Shown: one piece after another, positions 55,701-64,000 of the stretch
Position numbering within the stretch: position 1 is the first letter of the stretch
How the letters are laid out: each line of letters opens with the position of its first letter
Assembly (NCBI GenBank): GCA_963930775.1
Contig: OZ005700.1
Location: 9,186,609-9,250,608, forward strand
DNA from: Cliona cf. orientalis
Taxonomy: Eukaryota; Porifera; Demospongiae; Clionaida; Clionaidae
Length of the DNA stretch: 64,000 nucleotides
Direction of reading: 5' to 3'
Notes under the pieces: model-generated
The model's database searches: none
What the model was told of the DNA's origin: nothing
What the model saw: only the letters and a program-made list of their open reading frames with translations
Position numbers and translations under genes: made by a program

Positions 55701-58700
55701 GAGAGAGAGCAGACGGACAATTATATTATAGTAAGCAACCAAATCCATTAGGTAGAAAAACAGAGAGCGATTAGAGAGCATATGCTGCTATGATAAACGG
55801 ACAGTTCTTGGCATTCCAGAGGCGATGCTACACCATGACATTGTATGATAATCCACTCCCTGGGCCATGATAAGCAATAAAACAATATGTGGAGCACACA
55901 GCACATGGCACAGCCGGTCTGCCCTCTCTCTACCTCAGGGGTTAATCTGTTAATTTGCAATTTTACTTTGAAGTTTATTAACTGAGCATTCTTTCACTCG
56001 ACTGACAGATTTGCTCGACAAAAACAAGAAACTAATGACGGACAAAACAAAACTTGTCAATTTCTGAGGGAAAGCTATCGAGAGAACTACCGGATGAATT
56101 AGCACACCTGAACTGCCACCATTGGATGGCAACAAGAATGACAAAGGCTGAGAAATATTCTAAAAAGAACTGATTTATGAGGAAATAATGTGATATCCAG
56201 GCAACGTAGGAGCAACGCTACAAGCTAACTGGACTGAACAAAATAATCACGTCCCAACTGCAATTTGCTGCCCACCAATTGCTGACATCACAGAGGACAA
56301 ATTGACAATACTCATAATCAAAACTAGCAGCTATAGAGTATACAAATAGAGTGTCCCACCCCACAGTACAGCACAGCACAGCACAGCACAGTACAGTACT
56401 ATACAGAACCATAAACACATCATGATCATAGCATCGTATCATCACTCACTCGCGCACGCAGCTCAGCAGTTGAACTAACTGCATGAACCTGTATGAAATT
56501 AGTTGAGCAAACGAGGTAATGATTATGTCATAGCAGGGGCAGCTGGAGCAAAGGAACCCACTGACAAATTTAAAAAAACTTCAAAAACAATCAACGATAA
56601 AGATCTACCGCTAGCAAGTGAGGTCAGAGTTTGGGAATAGACATAAATAATGGTGTTATGGAGTCATGAAGGTCACCCAAAATACCATTTTTTTCATGTT
56701 GTACAAACGTCATAATATGGACAGATGCCATCATGCTGTTGCATGTGAGCATCAACCAGCTATAATGTATGGGTGGGTAAAGGGTCGTCAAAGTGCCATA
56801 CCTCTGAAAGTGGTGTGTTTGGTGACTGGCTTTCCATCTTCATCAATCATCCTCTCAGCGTTGCCATGGTCAGCAGTCACCAGCATCACATAACCACACT
56901 CCTCACAAGCACGCTGAACATCACCAATAGACTTGTCTAAAGGGAGAGAAACAGAACAAGAATTAATCGATCAGGCCTTCATAGATGCAATAGCCTATTG
57001 CTACCTGTAGCAGCGCAGGCAACGACGGCAGCCTCATAGACTCCAGTGTGACCCACCATGTCAGGAGGGGCAAAGTTACACATCACAAATGGATACTTTC
57101 CACTCTTGATAGCTTCAACCATCTATGAAATAGAACACTATTAATCTCTCTCCCTCCCCTCCTCCCCCCCCCCCTTCCCCTTTCGGTGACTCACTGCCTT
57201 GCCGACTCCATCTGCACTCATCTCTGGCTGGAGGTCATAGGTCGGTACCTTGGGGGAGGGGACCATCAGCCGGTCCTCAAGGTCAAAGGGCTTTTCTGTT
57301 CCCCCATTGAAGAAGAATGTCACATGAGCATATTTCTCAGTCTCTGCACCAAAAACAATAGTTCACTTAGTAAATTTTGTATAGCTATCATATACATTGT
57401 TAAAATAAATTTTTTCATACCAGCGCAGTGGAACTGGGGTAGCCCCTTGCTTGATAGCCACTCTGCCAGTGTATTGCTGGGAATGACTGGGGGGAATATG
57501 ACCGGGAATGGAAACTCCTTCTTGTACTCTGTCATGGTGAAGACGCTGAGGTTCTGGGGGGTGGAGTCAATCTCAAACTGTGGCTTGATGCCCAGAGCCT
57601 CCACAATCTGCCTCATACGATCAGCTCGGAAGTCAATGAACAACAGCGTGTCATTATCTGTTTGTGTGTGTGTGTGTGTGTGTGGGTGGTGGGGGGGGCA
57701 ACTGATGAACTAGATACATGTAACAGTCTATGGACGTCTATTCAGGTCATAGTGCCCTAAGTTAGTACCTTTGATGAGTCCCTCTGAGTTGAGTATGATT
57801 GGTTTCATGAATTCATCAGTCTGTCTCTCGCTCCCCTCCAGGTTATACCGCTCCTCCATTTTCTGAAACAAAGCAGATAATGCATGTAGCTGGTGATCCA
57901 CCCCATGGTCCTCACCTGGATGAGCTGATTAACAGGGACTGCCTCTCCCACTCCCTTCGTTAGTCCCTCATAAGCGATCTTTGTCCTCTCGTATCTCTTG
58001 TCCCTGTCCATGGCGTAGTATCTCCCCATCAGAGTAGCCAGGGAGCCATAGCCAATAGACGAAAGGTAGTCTACCACCTGACGAACATACGTCACTGCAA
58101 AAAACATAGCAAACCATTATTATGACAAATGGGGGTGAGCCACTAATACTGAATTAACTTTCTCCAACGCACGTAATATAAGGTGCAAGCAGATAATATT
58201 ATGTCATCAGCACTAAAATTGTGAGCAACTATTAGACGTGCTACTGCTGGTCAGTATTATGTATGCCATGCCCCACCCACCTCCGCTGACTGGAGAGGTG
58301 TCCCTGCCGTCAGAGAAGAAATGGACAAAGGAGTTGCTGACCCCAGCCTTCTTGGCTGCCAAGAGGAGAGCCTCCAGGTGAGTTATGTGGCTATGCACCC
58401 CACCATCACTGACAAGACCAAGGAAGTGGAGACGACCATTCTTACTCTTCACCTTGTCAAAGGCAGCCATCAGCTCAGATCTCGTGTCAAATGACTTGGT
58501 CTCTATTGACCTGTTGATAGCAACGATATCCTGTGGAAATCACATACAATCAGTAAAACAAATTTTTATGCTCAATGTAGTACACGTCGCATGCATTGTT
58601 ACCTGGTAGACAACTCTTCCGGTGCCGATAGTGAAGTGTCCGACCTCACTGTTCCCCATGAGTCCCGCAGGAAGACCCACGGCCAGACCACTGGCGTCCA

Positions 58701-58917
58701 CTGTGAGGTACTCCCCCTTCGTTAGCGCGTCCATTACAGGAGTGTCTGCATTCTTTATAGCATTGCCTATGATTAGATCAATTATTGGATGATTGTAGCC
58801 ATACTCCACCACATCATGCTAGGTAGTTGGTTCTCTCTCACCTTTGGTCTCCTCTGATATCCCCCATCCATCAATGACAATCAGGCAAACCTTGGCTCCA
58901 CTGCCACTGGAAGACAT
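52231..58917 (-). CDS. Cofactor-independent phosphoglycerate mutase
   Basis: Starts [20 protein letters not shown] at 58917 and ends [10 protein letters not shown] at 52231. The iPGM hallmarks are present: DGWG metal ligand near the start, the catalytic serine in [20 protein letters not shown] (Ser codon at about 58648-58650), [71 protein letters not shown] and [13 protein letters not shown]. The enzyme interconverts 3- and 2-phosphoglycerate in glycolysis using two Mn ions and a phosphoserine intermediate, and is unrelated to the 2,3-BPG-dependent mutase of vertebrates. It appears full length, about 515 residues. The last coding exon (52231-52382) is separated by a 4.4-kb intron. It shares a 218-bp spacer with PAAT. 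Confidence 0.96.
52383..56801. other. 4.4-kb last intron of iPGM, no exon seen
   Basis: The flanking exons join in phase 1 ([13 protein letters not shown]), so the span is one intron, by far the longest in the window. Inside are a poly-C run (52681-52697) followed by a CA run, a (GGGA)n patch near 55340-55370 and a (CAGTA/CAGCA)n patch near 56365-56400. The rest reads as single-copy DNA. No nested gene with splice or family support was found on either strand. Confidence 0.55.
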
Positions 58918-59135
58918 CTTTATTACCGACGCCGGAGAGACAGAGGAGTGAAATGCCAAGAGGTCAAGTGGAGGTCAGCGTAGCCCTGCAGTGCAGATGT
59001 CCGGTAGGGGAGTCGATATCGATCAGAGCCAAAAGGCTGCACATGCGAAGCAGGGTTGTTTAGCAGCTGCTGCCCACGCGCAAACGATTCCCAAATAAAG
59101 CACACTACAATTCAACCCCTCCCACGTGTAGAAAG

Positions 59136-60680
59136 ATGGAGATCAGGAGCAGATTGGTGCTGGACTCATCATGGCAAGCCTCCGCCAAACTCAACAACTG
59201 CCTTCTCAGAATCATAAACAGGTATATTACCTTCAATTAGTAGATCTATGTTATTTTTAGAAAGTGACATGATCACCATGCATCACATCTATTTGTCATG
59301 AATCTGATTCCATAATTATTTTCACTTTTACAAAAGTATGCACACTGCATGCACCCAGTTCAGGTGTTATAATGGATGAGCCGTATGCGTCTGAGCGAGC
59401 CGTGGTGATGTTAGTTCAACCATCCCCCTCCAATGAGGACAGCGAACCGCCACAATGTTACATTGGGATTGACTCCGCCCACTTGAGGGGCTACTTCCTG
59501 TCAGCGATTGAGCTGATCAGTAGCTCTAGGACGGTGGAGCTCTACAGCAGACCAGGACAGGACTACATCGAGACATCAAAGGGAACACTCACTGAGAAAC
59601 AGGAAGAGTAAGGAAACACCATAATTATTGGCAAGATCGATCGCATGGCCAGCCCCTCCCTCCCTCCCATTGGGCTCTAATATAAAATTATACTTATGCA
59701 TGGCCTCACCTGCACATATACCCCCCCTCCCCCTGCACACATAATGTGCTGAAATTTCTTATTTTTTTCTGCTTCAGTGGTACAAAGCTTTACTCTGTTC
59801 AGTTTGAGCTTCCTCCAGACTTCCAGTCCACAGGGCTCTCCCTGAAGGTGAGTCCAGGGATATCCATAGTCTGTATAACATTATCTGCTGTTTTTGTGAC
59901 AGCTGCTGTCACTGCAAGGGCGAAGGGAGGTCTGTGTGAAGGAGATCAATGTCATAGTGACAGAGGACCATGGTGGAGCTAGATTAAACAGGTAGGTTAC
60001 ATCTTTGCAGTGTTTTATACTAGAGATGATTTTCCATCGTTTTCAGGTCAGAGGAAGAGAAGCAGAGTATAGTACCGCCTTCCTCTCACTCTGAACCAGG
60101 ATTCAACCTTCAGCAGATGCTACAGTCGATCGGAGCGTCTCAAGGCGTACCCCCCTTCCTCAAATCTCTGGCCTCCTCTCTACAGCTACTCCAGCTGCAA
60201 CACTCAACCCCCCACACAACCAGTCAAACACATGACTCCAGCAGTGCAGGCCATGGAGGGGCAGGGGCAAACATTCCACAAGAGCTGAGCCAAATGATGG
60301 ATGCATTCAAGCAGATGAGACCTCCCCCTCCCCCAGTCACTGATGATACCACTGATGGTGAGCAGAGCCAGGCTGATAATGGAGGGGCAGAGGAGCTGGA
60401 GAGGGGTAGGGAGGCTAGCAGTTGCCATGGTGATGAGGGGGAGATGAACGAGCATATTGCTAAGCTGCTGGAGGAGAGACTATCTGAATTGGAGAGGAGG
60501 TTGGAAGGCTATGTCGATTCCAAGCTGGCTGAACTGGAGGTGAAGCTAGTGGGGAAACTGGACAAGCTGAGTGGAAGGGTAGACAGGCTAAACCAACAAA
60601 GTCTCAACATAGACTCTACACAATGTAATAGTGTGCATAGTAATGGTATACCCCTTTCAGAAGATCAACTGTTGGACTGA
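59136..60680 (+). CDS. PAAT: PAAT-like protein (C10orf88 family)
   Basis: Five exons join in phase 2, 2, 0 and 2 order: MEIRSRLVLDSSWQASAKLN, then SSGVIMDEPYASERAVVMLV, HLRGYFLSAIELISSSRTVE, LYSRPGQDYIETSKG, KLYSVQFELPPDFQSTGLSL, REVCVKEINVIVTEDHGG, and a last exon from 60048. The second exon must start at the AG before TTCAGG (about 59360) to keep frame. The N-terminal two thirds look like a small beta domain. The middle, FNLQQMLQSIGASQGVPPF, resembles PAAT's segment on a short helix. The C-terminus LEERLSELERRLEGYVDSKL then AELEVKLVGKLDKLSGRVDR is a coiled coil, as in human PAAT. PAAT is a mitochondrial-linked ATPase associated with ABC transporters. Identity rests on layout and moderate similarity recalled from memory. 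Confidence 0.6.
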
Positions 60681-60938
60681 AAGAGATTAATTTTGTATCT
60701 GAAGGATTGAAAAGACCATAGCACAATGCAGTATGCACACAGACAAAGCAGCAGCCTATTGTAACTATAGACTGACAACAACAAGTAAGAATGAATTGAA
60801 AAAATACAACACCCATTGACAGCTTTTAACAGCAGAACAGATAAGTACAGTAAGGTGGTACATGCTAACAACACAACTCCACAAGTGACAATGACAAGAG
60901 CATACAATGACGACAAGTGGTGTGGAGCTCATGAAACA

Positions 60939-62110
60939 TCATGAGACCACGGCCTGGACAATGTAGCCTTTGGGAATGGCTAGGTCTCTGACTAGCAGGC
61001 CGTTGCCCAGCACTCGGCCAGAGTAGAGCATTGTCAGTCTCTTGGGATCAACGCCATGTTCACTCTCAAGCTTTCTCTTGATGTCCCTCACTCTCTCTGT
61101 GCCCGTTAGAGGGATCTTGACATCTTTGCCGACATTAGACAGTCTGACCTTGATGCTGGTGGAGTGCTTTCCCTGCTGCTGGGACTTTCTTTGACGGACA
61201 GAACTTGTCGTTGATGTGGTGGGGGTGTGGCCTCCCAGTAGCTGGGCGGAGCTATCTGGGTCGTTGTCTTCATCGTCGCTTTGTTCTCCGGGCACAGCCA
61301 TGTTGGTTGGCTTGCTGATACAGTACTTTGGTATGACGTACCTTGCACCTAGCTCGTCATAAGCCTCAGTCAGTCTACCTGCATGGCACCAAGAACAAGG
61401 ATGTGATCACATGCATTATGTCATGTATGGCAAGTATATAGGCTATTAGAAACCTGATATCACCGTACATGGGGGGCAGGAATGTGTATATAGGGTCCTC
61501 CCTCAATTCTATAGACGGACAACTTTGTTTTGGGGCGATAGAGAGCAAGATAGCCAGTCTAATCAGCTATGAATTTACAAATCTTATTCTTTGCATGCTG
61601 GCATGAAATAGAAGGCTGTACAATTATACCCAACACTACAATGATTTTAACACAACAGTGGATTTGTATATTCACACCTCCCAAGATCTACCAACCAGTC
61701 ACATCATATTATAGGAGGTACGTGGAGCGTGCTTACCCCTCGGTAGGCATAGGCTGACTCCATCAACGATTGCCTGAGCTAGCTCAAAGTCTCCTTCCTC
61801 CACTGCCTCACAAGCTGCTCTCAGTGCGTCCCAGATCTCCTTCCTCCCTTCATAGACGGGGGCAGTCTCCCAGAAGGTATCTCTCTTCCCTCGCAGCTGG
61901 CCCTCACTCAGGGGAATATCTGACGCCCACTCCTCCTGCTCGTGAACTAGAGGCTGGTTCTGACCAATGGCAACTGCATCCACCATAGAATACACATAAC
62001 TCCAGTGTAGATCGTATCATCATAGCACATGTACAAGTACTAGTGTTTTTACCGTCTCCTGACATGTAGAAATCGTCCCCCGATCCATTTCTTTTGAAGC
62101 AGTTACCCAT
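60939..62110 (-). CDS. UBTD: UBTD (ubiquitin domain-containing) protein
   Basis: Starts [20 protein letters not shown] at 62110; Gly2 and Cys4 suit N-myristoylation and palmitoylation, as in UBTD1/2. Three exons follow in phase 1: [79 protein letters not shown], a Ser/Asp/Thr-rich linker, and a C-terminal ubiquitin-like domain [20 protein letters not shown] to YIVQAVVS. The [18 protein letters not shown] block is diagnostic. In mammals UBTD proteins bind E2 enzymes of the UBE2D class and affect MDM2/p53 and YAP turnover. The length of about 270 residues is slightly above human UBTD1 because of the linker. The gene converges on PAAT and shares a 196-bp spacer with BRD8. Confidence 0.93.
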
Positions 62111-62306
62111 TCACAGTACAGACGTGATATTGACTTTTGACAGCACTGATGGATCCACAGTCAGCAAACGGAAATGAACGCGAACAGCAGATCCACTTTT
62201 GTTTGTGCATGTGACACAATGTCATGCAGTAAAGGTCAACGGTCAATCATATTAACCCGAAAGTCACGAAATTTATTATTTTCTAGGAGGCACGTTGCAA
62301 GACAAG

Positions 62307-64000
62307 ATGACAGCTACAACATCGACAGGTTTGAACTGATCTTCCCTCTGACTCTCTTACCTTAACGTCTCCTCCCTCTACGCACACACACTCGTGAGTA
62401 GCCAAGGGAAGCATCGCCGAGTGGACAATCAGAGAACAACTGATCCTAGCATCAGCGGTGCAGAGGAGCGGAGACCAGAACTGGTGAGTCCCCAGATCTA
62501 AGATCTAACTAATCCTTTCACCTAAATATCTATGTTAAATGGTCAGGGTGTCAGTGAGCAGGGCGGTGAAGCCACTGGTCGATGATGTGAGACCAGCTGA
62601 CTATTTCTCTCAGAAGAACTGTGCCCTCCAGTACTCGACCATGCTGGACAAGGCGGGCACTCCAAAGAGGAAGAGAACCAGCGATGGAGCCCCTGAAGTT
62701 GGTGAGATAATTAAATACCACAGCTCATTTGATAGAGAGGAAGTCGATTGTTTTGTACTTCTTTTTAGTTGAGACTGCTGAGCAGCAGATAGTGAGGCAA
62801 CTGACTGAGAAGAGAATCAATGAGTTGAATGTGTCTATCCAGCAGACCAAGGAGGAGTACCTGTAAGAATGGCTGAATAGACATAACTAATCAAGCTTCA
62901 ATGGGCTGTGTGGTTTGCAGAGCTCTGAAGAAGGAGATTGAGCAAATTGAGAAAGGAGAGTTGGATGACAAGATCCCAGAGATGTGGCAGCAGATCAATG
63001 CGTAAGATAATCTTTCTCAATAACTGTTCACACATTTTAAATAATTATTCCTCCAGTGATCTTGAAGCAAAGGAGGCAATGGAGAAGAAGAGGGAGACTA
63101 ATTCTGCCTCTGTGAAGCTGAAGAGCCCTCCAAGGCCTGGGAAGCGAAAAAGCAGCCCTCCCCCTCCCGCCAATGTGGGGAAATCCCCCACACAGCTCAA
63201 GCATAGGAAGATGAAGTCGCCACCTCCACCACCTATTGTGATGGAGCAGAACACTTCAGATCCTCAACCAGTGCCAATGGATCTCTGCTCCCCTACTTCA
63301 CCAACGCCAATTCTCACATCTCTAAAGGGGGAGGAGTCAGCTCCACCCACAATACTCAATCGACCTGGCGGAGGAGAAAAGTTGGACATTGTTCAGCCTT
63401 TGCCTTCCAAGTCATCTCGAGCTGGGATTGTTCCTCCATTGAAGCTGCCTCTGGGCGGTGGGGCAGCTGCTACTGGTAAGAAAGACATTCCCAGTGTCAG
63501 TCCAGTATCTGCTACGACCGCTGCCAGTCCAATGGCTAAGCCGTTGCCCGTAGTGATGACTCCAAAAGAGGAGACATTGGGCGGAGTTCCAATGCAAGCG
63601 CCACACCCCTCCACTGAGGGCAACCTACAGCTATCCTCCAATATGCATGTTATTGTGCAGCAGCCAAACATACATGTAGCTCTGCTGGACTCTGGGGAGG
63701 GAAAGAAGCAGCCTTCCCCTCAAGCTGTCTTCAGTCAACAGCCATCTCCAAAGAAGAATGAGGTACAACCACCGCCGCCACCTAGTAGAGCCAGAGAGGA
63801 AGCTGTGGACATCAAAATACCTTCACCAAAGATGTCAGCTCCCAGTGTGAGCATCTCTCCTGTTCCTATCCCTGCTAGTTCCTCGTTAAAGATGGCTGTG
63901 TTTTCTCCTCTGGCTACGAGCACCCCGGCTGTAGCTAGTGCTGCTCCACCTCCCTCCATCACAGCTCCTCACACTATTGCCACCACAGCTGCTGTTGCTG
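62307..64000 (+). CDS. BRD8: BRD8, NuA4/TIP60 complex subunit (5' part only)
   Basis: Coding exons 62307-62328 (MTATTST), 62402-62483, 62547-62701 and later exons join in phase. The start MTATTSTAKGSIAEWTIREQ leads into LILASAVQRSGDQNWVSVSR, AVKPLVDDVRPADYFSQKNC and YSTMLDKAGTPKRKR. This is the SANT-like module at the N-terminus of BRD8, followed by the coiled coil VETAEQQIVRQLTEKRINEL and ALKKEIEQIEKGELDDKIPE. The Pro/Ser/Thr-rich middle runs to the window end, so the bromodomain, if present, lies beyond 64000. BRD8 is a subunit of the NuA4/TIP60 histone acetyltransferase that acetylates H4 and H2A(Z). The 5' exon of only 22 coding nt is deduced from phase and human similarity. Confidence 0.92.

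Noticed and set aside
52400..56750. Possible nested genes in the 4.4-kb iPGM intron
   Set aside because: Open frames are below 120 codons, lack splice-linked partners and are rich in repeat-like or low-complexity residues.

Overview
The window is a compact nuclear genome segment from an animal. About twenty multi-exon protein genes lie on both strands, with GT-AG introns mostly of 50-300 bp. Gene content (T-box factor, EGR zinc-finger factor, ALMS-motif, FHIP2, NHLRC2, BRD8 and UBTD genes) makes it metazoan. The small introns, short intergenic gaps, many MITE-like repeats and a cofactor-independent phosphoglycerate mutase suggest an early-branching animal, most likely a demosponge. The species cannot be fixed from sequence alone. 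All exon models were read by eye from splice sites, reading phase and protein similarity.

Layout. 1-527 (-): partial dispanin-like membrane protein. 1136-2596 (+): uncharacterised helical protein. 2708-4124 (+): ALMS-motif centrosomal protein. 4165-9727 (-): MMS19, with a tandem repeat in an intron. 9937-11241 (+): SLBP. 11500-11954 (-): small coiled-coil protein with an E2F site. 12436-14571 (+): large single-exon, possibly SLF2-like protein. 14677-16070 (-): MRPS22. 16342-17123 (-): POLE4. 17207-19462 (+): ALG3. 19639-22383 (-): V-ATPase subunit B. 23446-24915 (+): EGR. 26410-31923 (-): BIN3. 32327-34763 (-): T-box factor. 34946-35210 (+): possible 34-residue protein. 35297-38859 (-): FHIP2. 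39541-40718 (-): NUDT7-like CoA Nudix hydrolase. 40836-45237 (+): NHLRC2. 47321-49724 (+): unknown protein with a C-terminal PDZ ligand. 52231-58917 (-): iPGM. 59136-60680 (+): PAAT (C10orf88). 60939-62110 (-): UBTD. 62307-64000 (+): 5' part of BRD8.

Most neighbours are head-to-head or tail-to-tail, so many promoters are short shared bidirectional spacers (83-220 bp between start codons). Several left-hand genes belong to replication and genome maintenance (MMS19, SLBP, POLE4, perhaps SLF2), and perfect E2F octamers precede SLBP and the small coiled-coil gene. Gene-poor DNA is concentrated around the regulatory genes: the 1.06 kb before EGR, a 3.1 kb BIN3 intron, the flanks of the PDZ-ligand gene and a 4.4 kb iPGM intron.

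The most striking observation is linkage. As I recall human map positions, genes here fall on 2p13 (ALMS1, EGR4, POLE4, ATP6V1B1), 8p21 (EGR3, BIN3, ATP6V1B2, FHIP2B), 10q24-26 (MMS19, UBTD1, SLF2, NHLRC2, FHIP2A, C10orf88) and 5q31 (EGR1, BRD8), the four arms carrying EGR-linked paralogues or the next-nearest regions. EGR and BIN3 are direct neighbours here and in human. The window therefore appears to preserve an ancestral, pre-duplication animal linkage block. Other items of interest are a 143 bp near-perfect hairpin with a hammerhead-like core, a TACCGTA-ended MITE family and a dispersed tandem repeat with CCAAT/ATTGG arms.
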